Shown here: piece after piece, positions 1-5,980 of the stretch | Layout of the letters: the number at the start of each line of letters is the position of its first letter | How positions within the stretch are numbered: position 1 is the stretch's first letter | Assembly (NCBI GenBank): GCA_021784615.1 | Contig: JAJYHU010000347.1 | Span: forward strand, 1 to 11,774 | DNA from: Acidobacteriota bacterium | Lineage (GTDB): Bacteria; Acidobacteriota; Terriglobia; UBA7540 | Length of the DNA: 11,774 nucleotides | Reading direction: 5' to 3' | Program-made: the position numbers and the translations under genes | The notes under the pieces: model-generated | What the model saw: the letters and a program-made list of their open reading frames with translations, nothing else | What the model was told of the DNA's origin: nothing | Database searches by the model: none

Positions 1-318
1 CGATAATCCTCGCGAGGAGCGGTTTCCGTTTTTAAGATGGGTAAGCCGGCGGTCAACAACCACAAATTCCGCGCTCAGATTGCGCTTTGCCAGCTCTTCG
101 TGCAAGCAAGCCGCCAGCCGCGAATCTCCGGAGCCCACGTCGAGGATGCGGGCGTGGCGACGGCCTGTCCGGGCAAAGTATTGAACAAGCAGCCGGAGAC
201 AACCCGAGACGCCTCCCAGCCGGCGGTTAATCCGCCACAGGTCGTCGAAACTCTGCTGGATTTCTTCAGGACTCCCCAAGTCGTCGTCCAGCCACTCTCG
301 TGAGGGAACACGGCGCAT
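1..318 (-). CDS. Class I SAM-dependent methyltransferase, N-terminal part (runs off left edge)
   Basis: The frame starts at the ATG at 318 and stays open to base 1, giving 106 residues; the C-terminal part is outside the window. An in-frame stop lies a short way upstream and this is the first ATG after it. SAM-binding motif I is visible as ILDVGSGDSRL (D60, G62, G64, D65), and an acidic residue ending a beta strand (VVVD, D89) fits motif II, which contacts the SAM ribose. The first 50 residues are charged and rich in Arg/Asp, with a DLWRINRRLGG segment that probably forms a helical lid. It lies 13 bp downstream of the ketosynthase gene on the same strand, so the two are probably co-transcribed. 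By family it transfers methyl groups from SAM. Substrate is unknown; a polyketide, lipid or quinone-like product of the neighbouring ketosynthase is an inference from position. Confidence 0.85.
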   Translation of the reverse strand, partial: MRRVPSREWLDDDLGSPEEIQQSFDDLWRINRRLGGVSGCLRLLVQYFARTGRRHARILDVGSGDSRLAACLHEELAKRNLSAEFVVVDRRLTHLKNGNRSSRGLS

Positions 319-331
319 GGTCGGATACTTT

Positions 332-1588
332 CTAATCCGCTCGTGAAACTACCAGGGCGGAGTTTTTAGATCCAAAGGCAATACAGTTACAAATCGCGTG
401 TTTGATCTCAACTTGCCGGGAACGGTGGGGAACATAATCCAGATCGCACTCCGGGTCAGGGGCGTCGAGATTAAGAGTGGGCGCAACGCGCCCGTCGCGG
501 ATTGCCAAGAGCGTGGCCGCCACTCCGGCGGCGCCGCAGGCGCCCTGGGGATGCCCAATGATGGACTTCAGCGCGGAACAGGGTACTGCAAAGGCGCGCT
601 TTCCAAGAGCAATCTTGAGAGCCCGCGTTTCAATACGGTCGTTCAGCACGGTGGAAGTGCCATGAAGATTAGCGTAATCCACCTGGGCCGGGCCGATGCC
701 CGCTTGTTCCATGGCCAGGCTTATCGCCCGCGCAGGTTCTTCGCCGTCTTCGCCCAGGCGCACCCGGTGAAAAGCCTCGCAAGTCGAGCCATAGCCCGAA
801 ATTTCTCCGTAAATACGGGCTCCGCGCGCCCGCGCCCGCTTGTAGTCCTCCAGCACAAAGATCCATGCGCCCTCGCCCAAGACAAAGCCGTCGCGGTCCG
901 CCGAGAAGGGACGCGAGCCGCGCTCGGGATCCTGGTTCCAGGAAGCCGTGACGATACGCATCATTGTGAAGCCCTTCAAAATCAAGGGAGCCAGCGGAGC
1001 GTCCGCTCCGCCGCAAACCACCGCATCCGCCGTCCCGCAGCGAATATTCTGCGCGGCATAGCCAATGGCATCCGTGGAAGAAGTGCAGCCTGTCGAGATC
1101 AAATGGCTGAAGCCGCGAAATCCAAAATGCATGGAGATCTCGCTGGCAAGGGTGCCGATGGTCGCGGATGGAACCGTATAGACGCTGCATTGCCGCACGT
1201 GCCCGGCAAAGTAAAGTTCGTATTGATGTTCGACGAACTCCTGGCCGCCGCCGCCCGAACCCAAAAGCACGGCGATCTTGCGCCGCTCCTCAAGCGTCAT
1301 CGCGGCGGGATCGAGGCCGGCGTCCCGAATGGATTCCTCGGCAGCCGCAATGGCCAGAGGCACCACACGGCTGACGTTTGCGGCATCCTTGGCGCTGAGG
1401 TATTGGGCAGAGTCAAACCCCACGATTTCCCCGGCAATCTGCACGGGAAGACAGGACGGATCAAAGCGCCCAATCCGCCGCACTCCACTCTTACCCTGCC
1501 ACGTTGCGGCCCAAAACGCTTCGCGGCCCAGGCCGTTAGGACTCACCGCTCCGATCCCGGTTACAACTACGCGACGCTCGATCACCAT
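332..1588 (-). CDS. FabF-like beta-ketoacyl-ACP synthase
   Basis: A 418-residue thiolase-fold condensing enzyme, about the length of FabF (KAS II). The N-terminus VVVTGIGAVSPNG is typical. The catalytic set is complete: Cys168 in STGCTSS, His309 in NLHGTST, Lys341 and His346 in ALKSIIGHPQG. By family it performs decarboxylating Claisen condensation of malonyl-ACP with an acyl group in the cytoplasm. The C-terminal loop is AFGSKN where FabF has GFGGTN; the gating Phe is kept but two glycines are replaced. No acyl carrier protein, FabG or FabD lies beside it, so this is probably not the housekeeping fatty-acid synthase; it lies before a methyltransferase and after a YceI-like gene, suggesting a specialised lipid or polyketide pathway. 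The ATG at 1588 has a close AAAGG; the GTG directly after it has better spacing and could be the start. Confidence 0.9.
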   Translation of the reverse strand: MVIERRVVVTGIGAVSPNGLGREAFWAATWQGKSGVRRIGRFDPSCLPVQIAGEIVGFDSAQYLSAKDAANVSRVVPLAIAAAEESIRDAGLDPAAMTLEERRKIAVLLGSGGGGQEFVEHQYELYFAGHVRQCSVYTVPSATIGTLASEISMHFGFRGFSHLISTGCTSSTDAIGYAAQNIRCGTADAVVCGGADAPLAPLILKGFTMMRIVTASWNQDPERGSRPFSADRDGFVLGEGAWIFVLEDYKRARARGARIYGEISGYGSTCEAFHRVRLGEDGEEPARAISLAMEQAGIGPAQVDYANLHGTSTVLNDRIETRALKIALGKRAFAVPCSALKSIIGHPQGACGAAGVAATLLAIRDGRVAPTLNLDAPDPECDLDYVPHRSRQVEIKHAICNCIAFGSKNSALVVSRAD

Positions 1589-1720
1589 AACCTTTCGGGA
1601 AGGTATCGTGTTCCCTTTCGCGGTGTGCCGTTGCTTTTTGAAGGGGCAATTACAAAGCGCCGGCTTCCAGACCCCGCATCTTCACGGCGCATAGCGAGCC
1701 GGGCATAGTATCTGGAGAAT

Positions 1721-2422
1721 TTAAGGTTTCCGTTCCAAGCTGATGTCGTACTTAACCTCAAACACATCCTTCACCTTGAATGCCCCAAGCGCCACGCTAA
1801 GAGGTTGGATGTTGAAATCCCGCAAGTGGAGGTCTGTTTTTCCGCGCACTCGTAACCGGTCGCCGTCTTGCTGGCAGTCAAGAGGGAACTCGACCTGCCG
1901 GGTAACGCCATGGAGGGTTACTTCCGCCAGCAAGCGCCACTCATCTGCCTGCTGTCCGGGACGGATGCTGGACGATTGTAGCTTGATGGAGGGGTAATGC
2001 TTCACGTCGAGTTGAGCAGGGCCAAGCATTGTTTCTGCAACTTCACGGCGGTCGGATGGGGAAGCCCAAGGGTCCAGCACGGTGAGGGATGTGGCTTCTC
2101 CCAGCATGCGAACCCACCACGGTTGATCACCCGAAATTTGCGCCGTGCCGCTGAAATGGGTGAGAGCAATCAGATGGTCGCTCCCGAGCATGCTCAAGAA
2201 TCCGCTCCGGAACAGATGAATCTCAATGTGGCTGGCATGGGTGTCAATCCGGTATGCGCCCTGAACCTGGGCCCGTAAGCCCACGGGCCACAGGGTGGCC
2301 AGCAACAGGATCGAAGCCGAAAGAAAACCCTGGGCACCCAGGGGAGGCCGTGATGCAAAAATTCTCTTTTGAGGGGTGCCCGTTTGAACACGCCTTCGGC
2401 CAAGACACGGCGCACCTGACAC
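1721..2422 (-). CDS. YceI-like family protein with signal peptide
   Basis: The C-terminal about 175 residues match the YceI lipocalin-like beta-barrel family: a starting RIDTHASHIEIH strand, a GFLSMLGSDHLIA turn, a VKHYPSIKLQSSSI strand and an AEVTLHGVTRQVEFPL strand, in the usual order. A hydrophobic segment (SASILLLATLWPVGL) followed by RAQVQG looks like a signal peptide cleaved after Ala, so the protein is probably exported. Related YceI proteins bind polyisoprenoid or long-chain lipids in the periplasm. The frame is open to a GTG at 2557, but that start would put the signal peptide at residue 78; the GTG at 2422 (233 residues, hydrophobic core at about 33-51) is chosen. Neither start has a strong ribosome binding site. 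It precedes the ketosynthase gene by 132 bp on the same strand, hinting at a lipid-related role. Confidence 0.75.
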   Translation of the reverse strand: MSGAPCLGRRRVQTGTPQKRIFASRPPLGAQGFLSASILLLATLWPVGLRAQVQGAYRIDTHASHIEIHLFRSGFLSMLGSDHLIALTHFSGTAQISGDQPWWVRMLGEATSLTVLDPWASPSDRREVAETMLGPAQLDVKHYPSIKLQSSSIRPGQQADEWRLLAEVTLHGVTRQVEFPLDCQQDGDRLRVRGKTDLHLRDFNIQPLSVALGAFKVKDVFEVKYDISLERKP

Positions 2423-2665
2423 TGGAATCCGAGCGTGATGTTTTTCCAATAGATAACTCGCCCCGACGGCCACAGCGCCGTCAAAAATATTCCCCGCTTC
2501 TTCTAAATTAGCACCCATATTACCGGCAGGCGAGAAGTAAATCAACAGGGTATGCACAGGAGCCAGATCCGTTGTCCTTGGGTGTTTCTTTGCATGGGCA
2601 AGTTAAGATAGACTGTCCCTGGATTTTGCGGGATCAACACAATACATTTTCAGGAGGAAACAACC
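2423..2665. other. Divergent intergenic region between the YceI-like and VOC genes
   Basis: The two genes face away from each other, so both promoters should lie here, unless the YceI-like gene really starts at 2557, in which case only 108 bp separate them. I found no convincing -35/-10 pair for either gene; TACATT at about 2643 is a possible -10 for the VOC gene but its -35 partner is poor. Confidence 0.4.
2652..2657 (+). promoter_or_regulatory. Strong Shine-Dalgarno AGGAGG of the VOC gene
   Basis: AGGAGG with 8 bases to the ATG at 2666. It fixes the start of the VOC gene, and therefore its twin-arginine signal, with confidence. Confidence 0.85.
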
Positions 2666-3157
2666 ATGGAGCACATCATCGAGAAGCTGGTTCAAGATTT
2701 CGAAACAGGTGGGATCACCCGCCGGCAACTGATTCAGAGTTTGGCGCTTGCCATAACGGCGGCCGCAGCAACCAGCACGGCAGACGCAGCCACAGCTGGC
2801 GATCCCGCGTTCAAAGCCGTTGCCGTCAATCATATTTCATACCGCGTCGCCGACTATGCCAAGACCCGCGACTTCTATGTCGATCTGCTGGGGATGAAGG
2901 TCAGGCACGACAACGGGAAAGAGTGCGCTCTGGTGTTCGGCCCCAACGACACCGTATTGATTCCGCGGAACTATCCGACCGGTACGCCGGTTGTCGACCA
3001 CATCGGGTATACAATCGCCCATTTTGACAGGGAAAAAGTGGAAGCGGAACTGAAGCGCCGCGGGCTCAATCCGAAAGCGGACGGCGACAACAGCTTCCAT
3101 GTTCACGATCCGAACGGCTTTGACGTGCAGATCTGCAGCAAGACAATGAAACCTTAA
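2666..3157 (+). CDS. VOC (glyoxalase-fold) protein with twin-arginine signal
   Basis: A 163-residue protein. Residues 18-42 form a twin-arginine (Tat) export signal: TRRQLIQSLAL (R19, R20), then an Ala-rich hydrophobic stretch ending near ADAA. Residues 52-157 are one vicinal-oxygen-chelate domain: the first beta-alpha-beta module starts at NHISYRVADY and contains the typical FYVDLLGMKV, the second starts at VDHIGYTI and ends with DPNGFDVQI. His56 and His112 sit at the usual metal-ligand positions; the last ligand, normally Glu in a DPDGNxxEL-type motif, is Gln155 here. VOC proteins include glyoxalases, extradiol dioxygenases and antibiotic-resistance proteins; the specific reaction cannot be told. 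Tat export implies folding, perhaps with a metal, in the cytoplasm before crossing the membrane. It appears to be a single-gene unit, convergent with the DsrE-like gene. Confidence 0.88.
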   Translation: MEHIIEKLVQDFETGGITRRQLIQSLALAITAAAATSTADAATAGDPAFKAVAVNHISYRVADYAKTRDFYVDLLGMKVRHDNGKECALVFGPNDTVLIPRNYPTGTPVVDHIGYTIAHFDREKVEAELKRRGLNPKADGDNSFHVHDPNGFDVQICSKTMKP

Positions 3158-3309
3158 TTGGAGTGGGTGCTGAAAGGGATCCGCGCCGCGTGATCAGCGC
3201 CGAACCGGGAGGCATGGTTCGACCGCGGAGGTTAGAACCCGCAACCTGAAATAGGCTGGAATTCACGAGCCGCAGAAGCAAGCGCTGCTTTGCGTTAGGG
3301 CCCTCCGGA
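3158..3309. other. Convergent intergenic region with three stem-loops
   Basis: Three short perfect inverted repeats lie here: CGAACC/GGTTCG (3201-3206 with 3216-3221, 9-base loop), AGGTT/AACCT (3229-3233 with 3243-3247, 9-base loop) and AAGCA/TGCTT (3276-3280 with 3286-3290, 5-base loop). None is followed by a clear T-run on either strand, so they are at most weak or factor-assisted terminators for the VOC gene and the DsrE-like gene that point at each other here. Confidence 0.4.
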
Positions 3310-3891
3310 TCAAATAAACAGGCTGGTCCGCGACTTCAGCGAATCCGCCAGAAAGCTCGCCACCCCGCCCGATTCCAGGCCTTCGGCAAGCTCGGATTGT
3401 TTGATCCCCATAACGTCGCGGGACATCTCGCAAGCGATGGCGCGCACGCCCAGCTCCCGCGCGAGCGCGATCATGTCCTCCAGCGAGGTGACGTTTTTCT
3501 CCTTCATCATGGACCGGAGCATCTTGGCGCCCGCGCCGAAATAGTTCATCTTGGAAACTGGAAGGTTCAAACTCGACGCCGGAGACATGAGGGCCATCAT
3601 TTTCTGGAAGAGGGTCTTGCCGGAGAATTCCGTGCCCTTCTTGAGGACGCTCAGGCCCCAGAAGGTAAAAAACATGCTGACCTGCTGCCCCATGGCCGCG
3701 GCGCCCGTAGCAATGATGAAGGCTGCGAGCACGCGGTCCAGGTCACCCGAGAAGACGACAATCGCGACCCGGTCCTCCGGCGTCCGCTCTTCGAGATTCT
3801 GGAGGCGCTTCGAGAGTTCCTGCACCTTGTCTTCAAGCGCCTGCACGCGGGACGAGTCTGCTCCCGCTCGGGTGTCGAAGCTAGTTCCCAT
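3310..3891 (-). CDS. DsrE/DsrF-like family protein with N-terminal coiled coil
   Basis: A 193-residue cytoplasmic protein. Residues 14-37 (VQALEDKVQELSKRLQNLEE) look like a short coiled coil. Residues 41-193 match the DsrE/DsrF/DrsH-like fold: a first strand VAIVVFSGDLDRVLAAF, then MGQQVSMFFTFWGLSVL, a Met-rich middle segment, and ACEMSRDVMGI with Cys154, the only cysteine in the protein and the likely persulfide carrier. The end (GGVASFLADS ... SLFI) is also typical. It begins 12 bp after the tusA stop, so the two form one transcription unit. In sulfur metabolism DsrE-type proteins accept sulfane sulfur from TusA; here no dsr, sox or hdr genes are in view, so whether this pair serves sulfur oxidation, tRNA thiolation or persulfide handling is open. 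Confidence 0.88.
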   Translation of the reverse strand: MGTSFDTRAGADSSRVQALEDKVQELSKRLQNLEERTPEDRVAIVVFSGDLDRVLAAFIIATGAAAMGQQVSMFFTFWGLSVLKKGTEFSGKTLFQKMMALMSPASSLNLPVSKMNYFGAGAKMLRSMMKEKNVTSLEDMIALARELGVRAIACEMSRDVMGIKQSELAEGLESGGVASFLADSLKSRTSLFI

Positions 3892-3903
3892 CAGCGCGCC
3901 TCC

Positions 3904-4155
3904 TCATGAGGTTCTCTTGATGTAATGGACGAACACGTCCGCGCCGTCCACCGACTCCGTATCCTGACCGACCAGTTCCACATCTTTCGCGATCTTGGCC
4001 CAGCCCTGAAAGTCCGCGACCGATCCCCGGTCTGTAGCGATAATCTTGAGCACCTGGCCGGGTTCAAGATTGCCCGCTTCCTTCCTCGCGTTGACCAAAG
4101 GCATGGGGCAGTTGAGGCCGCGAGCATCCAACAACTTGTCAAAAGACTGGCTCAT
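3904..4155 (-). CDS. tusA: TusA-family sulfurtransferase
   Basis: An 83-residue protein of the normal TusA/SirA length. The hallmark is LDARGLNCPMPLVNARK near the N-terminus, with Cys16 in the CPxP motif as sulfur carrier, followed by the conserved region around TDRGSVADFQGWAK. TusA proteins carry a persulfide on this cysteine and hand it to partners, here presumably the DsrE-like protein encoded 12 bp downstream. The ATG at 4155 has GGGAG 7 bases before it, and those bases form part of a hairpin (see the separate site). Promoter and leader lie upstream at about 4163-4263. The gene name reflects family membership; it need not be the tRNA 2-thiolation TusA of enterobacteria. Confidence 0.92.
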   Translation of the reverse strand: MSQSFDKLLDARGLNCPMPLVNARKEAGNLEPGQVLKIIATDRGSVADFQGWAKIAKDVELVGQDTESVDGADVFVHYIKRTS

Positions 4156-4162
4156 GGCGATA

Positions 4163-4179
4163 CTCCCGCAATCCGCGGG
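4163..4179 (-). promoter_or_regulatory. Hairpin embedding the tusA ribosome binding site
   Basis: On the minus strand CCCGC (4179-4175), a five-base loop GGATT and GCGGG (4169-4165) form a perfect GC-rich stem. The 3' arm contributes most of the Shine-Dalgarno GGGAG (4167-4163), 7 bases before the ATG. Folding would hide the ribosome binding site. The geometry is seen in the sequence; a regulatory role is inference. Confidence 0.45.
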
Positions 4180-4254
4180 TTAATGCCTCCCTGGTTTCCC
4201 GATCGAAAATCGGCAGGCCGCAGTTGCACACGAAAAATACCTCCGCTTGGCAGG

Positions 4255-4263
4255 ATTATACCA
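4255..4263 (-). promoter_or_regulatory. Extended -10 promoter of tusA and the DsrE-like gene
   Basis: Reading the minus strand, TGGTATAAT gives a perfect -10 box with the extended TGn element. The -35 region is weak (TTTCCG at 17 bases spacing), as is common for extended -10 promoters. Transcription would start near 4248, giving a leader of about 93 bases before tusA. Confidence 0.6.
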
Positions 4264-4515
4264 GCGCGGCATTTGCGCGGAAAGAAGTTTAAGGCCCGCA
4301 TAGAGCGCCTGCCCCGGAATGAGAAAACCAACTCAGAAATTCACCGGTGTTCGGGGGCCGGGAGGCGGGGGCTTTTACGCCCATGCTAAAACACCTTATG
4401 GTATGCTTTCCCGTGAGGGCGTTTCAGCCGTTTCTCAACAGATTAAACCGGGCGTTTTTTGAAGCTCATTTTCCGTTCATCGAGCGGCGCCGCAACTAAA
4501 TTGAAGGAGTCAGTT

Positions 4516-4821
4516 ATGCGAATGCTTCTCCATGTCAAGTTTTCGACGGAAACCTTTAACGCCGCCGTGCGGGATGGCAGCGTGGGCAAGAAAATACAGC
4601 GCATCATGGACGATCTGAAACCTGAGGCGGCTTACTTTACCGAATACGAAGGCCGCCGGGGCGTCATCCTGGTCGTCAATGTGGAGGATCCGTCCAAGGT
4701 TCCGATGTTTGCCGAGCCGTGGTTTCTGCAATTCAACGCGGAATGTAATTTCCACATTGTGATGTCACCGCAGGATCTGGCCAAGGCAGGCCTGGAGGCG
4801 CTCAGCAAAAAGTGGACGTAG
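4516..4821 (+). CDS. Conserved small protein of unknown function
   Basis: A 101-residue protein starting at the ATG at 4516, which has AAGGAG 8 bases upstream; an in-frame TTG at 4459 is less likely because it lacks such a site. The sequence MRMLLHVKFSTETFNAAVRDG, then KIQRIMDDLKPEAAYFTEYEGRR, GVILVVNVEDPSKVPMFAEPW and FNAECNFHIVMSPQDLAKAG alternates predicted strands and helices as in ferredoxin-like alpha/beta-barrel proteins. I recognise it as a widespread small family, often left hypothetical and sometimes labelled with doubtful enzyme names; I do not assign a reaction. It stands alone between two intergenic regions with its own promoter candidate and is followed by a long inverted repeat. 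It is probably cytoplasmic: no signal peptide or membrane segment is seen. Confidence 0.82.
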   Translation: MRMLLHVKFSTETFNAAVRDGSVGKKIQRIMDDLKPEAAYFTEYEGRRGVILVVNVEDPSKVPMFAEPWFLQFNAECNFHIVMSPQDLAKAGLEALSKKWT

Positions 4822-4828
4822 CGGACTA

Positions 4829-4892
4829 CGGTCACACCCCAGCGGTGGCAACGCGCTAGACCCGGACGTGTGACCGCGCAATTTTATTTGCG
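4829..4892 (+). terminator. Long inverted repeat and AT-rich hairpin after the small conserved gene
   Basis: CGGTCACAC (4829-4837) is repeated inverted as GTGTGACCG (4868-4876) with 30 bases between, directly followed by a second hairpin CGCAA/TTGCG (4877-4881 with 4888-4892) whose loop is TTTTAT. It begins 8 bases after a stop codon and could terminate the upstream gene, with TTTTATTT standing in for the T-run. A protein-binding dyad controlling the downstream NmrA-type gene is an alternative. Confidence 0.35.
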
Positions 4893-4959
4893 ATTCGATG
4901 CCGGCGGCAGCGGGCAGATTCTCTACGGGTCGCCGTTGAGTTCACCAAGGAGGTTCATC

Positions 4960-5910
4960 ATGGCAGAGAAAAAAATTATTGCGGTTGTGGGGGCAACGGG
5001 AGCGCAAGGCGGCGGCATGGTTCGCGCCATTTTAGGCGACCCGAACGGCGGTTTTGCGGCGCGTGCGCTCACGCGGGACGTGAATTCAGAGAAAGCCTGG
5101 GCGTTGGCCCAGCAGGGCGCGGAAGTCGTCGCCGCTGACGTGGACGATCCTCAAAGCTTGAAAAAGGCGTTTGCAGGCGCTTACGGAGCGTTTTGTGTCA
5201 CGTTTTATTGGGCGCACTTCTCGCCGGACAAAGAGCTGGCGGAAGCTGCCTCAATGGCCCAGGCTGCGAAGGACGCAGGCCTGAAACACGTCATCTGGTC
5301 GACGCTTGAAGACACGCGCCAATGGGTGCCGCTCAGCGACAACCGCATGCCCACGCTGATGGGCAAGTACAAAGTGCCGCACTTCGACGCCAAAGGTGAA
5401 GCAAATCACCTCTTCAGGGGGCTGGGCCTGCCGGTCACGCTCCTGCTGACCTCGTTTTACTGGGACAACTTTATTTACTTCGGCTCGGGCCCCAAGAAAG
5501 GTCCGGACGGCAAGCTTGCCATCACCTTCCCCATGGACGATAAAAAGCTTCCGGGCATCGCCGCTGAAGACATCGGCAAGTGCGCCTACGGCATCTTCAA
5601 GCGCGGCCCGGAGTTCATCGGCAAGACCGTGGGCATCGCCGGCGAGCACCTGACCGGCGCCCAGATGGCCGCCGCTTTCACGAAAGCCCTGGGCCAGGAG
5701 GTTCGCTACAACGCCGTAACCCCGGATGAGTACCGCAGCTTCGGGTTCCCTGGCGCCGACGATCTCGGCAATATGTTCCAGTTCAAACGCGACTTTAACG
5801 ACTATTTCTGCGGCGCGCGCAATCCCGATTTCGCCCGCAGCTTGAATCCGGAACTCCAAACCTTCGACGCCTGGCTTGCCCGGAACAAGAGCCGGATACC
5901 ACTCGACTAA
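4960..5910 (+). CDS. NmrA-family NAD(P)-binding protein
   Basis: A 316-residue protein. The start at 4960 is chosen because AGGAGG ends 6 bases before it and the Rossmann fold begins at residue 6; an in-frame start at 4870 would only add a poor N-terminus. The nucleotide-binding loop is GATGAQGG (G11, G14, G17), followed by ARALTRD at the end of the second strand and VVAADVDDPQSL at the third. Further typical parts are AKDAGLKHVIWSTLED and KVPHFDAKGEANHLFRGLGLPVTLL. There is no YxxxK dehydrogenase motif; this is the atypical short-chain dehydrogenase branch with NmrA and the human redox sensor HSCARG, some of which sense NADPH/NADP rather than catalyse. It lies 70 bp before an OsmC-type gene on the same strand, suggesting a redox-stress context. 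Confidence 0.9.
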   Translation: MAEKKIIAVVGATGAQGGGMVRAILGDPNGGFAARALTRDVNSEKAWALAQQGAEVVAADVDDPQSLKKAFAGAYGAFCVTFYWAHFSPDKELAEAASMAQAAKDAGLKHVIWSTLEDTRQWVPLSDNRMPTLMGKYKVPHFDAKGEANHLFRGLGLPVTLLLTSFYWDNFIYFGSGPKKGPDGKLAITFPMDDKKLPGIAAEDIGKCAYGIFKRGPEFIGKTVGIAGEHLTGAQMAAAFTKALGQEVRYNAVTPDEYRSFGFPGADDLGNMFQFKRDFNDYFCGARNPDFARSLNPELQTFDAWLARNKSRIPLD

Positions 5911-5980
5911 GTGCGCCCTTGAGCTGCCGGTTTCGCACCCTGGCACGTTGGCGGCAGGAAGCACTTCAAGGAAGACAAGC

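Larger units (their letters stand above)
4156..4515. other. 360-bp divergent regulatory region between tusA and a small conserved gene
   Basis: No protein gene is supported here. It holds the tusA leader, hairpin and promoter on the minus strand. On the plus strand TGGTATGCT near 4399-4407 is a possible extended -10 element for the gene at 4516, with no good -35, leaving a leader of about 100 bases. A GC-rich stretch (about 4350-4375) separates the two. I see no recognisable operator or riboswitch. Confidence 0.4.

Noticed and set aside
1640..1670. Short AAGC/GCTT hairpin between the YceI-like and ketosynthase genes
   Set aside because: A four-base stem without a T-run is too weak to call a terminator.
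398..1708. Long open frame on the plus strand opposite the ketosynthase gene
   Set aside because: Its translation has no family-like pattern and is Arg/His-rich as expected of an antisense shadow; the minus-strand frame has full catalytic motifs.
3201..3250. tRNA-like pieces (GGTTCGA and GAACCCGC)
   Set aside because: No cloverleaf can be built on either strand: acceptor stem, anticodon arm and T-arm spacing are missing.
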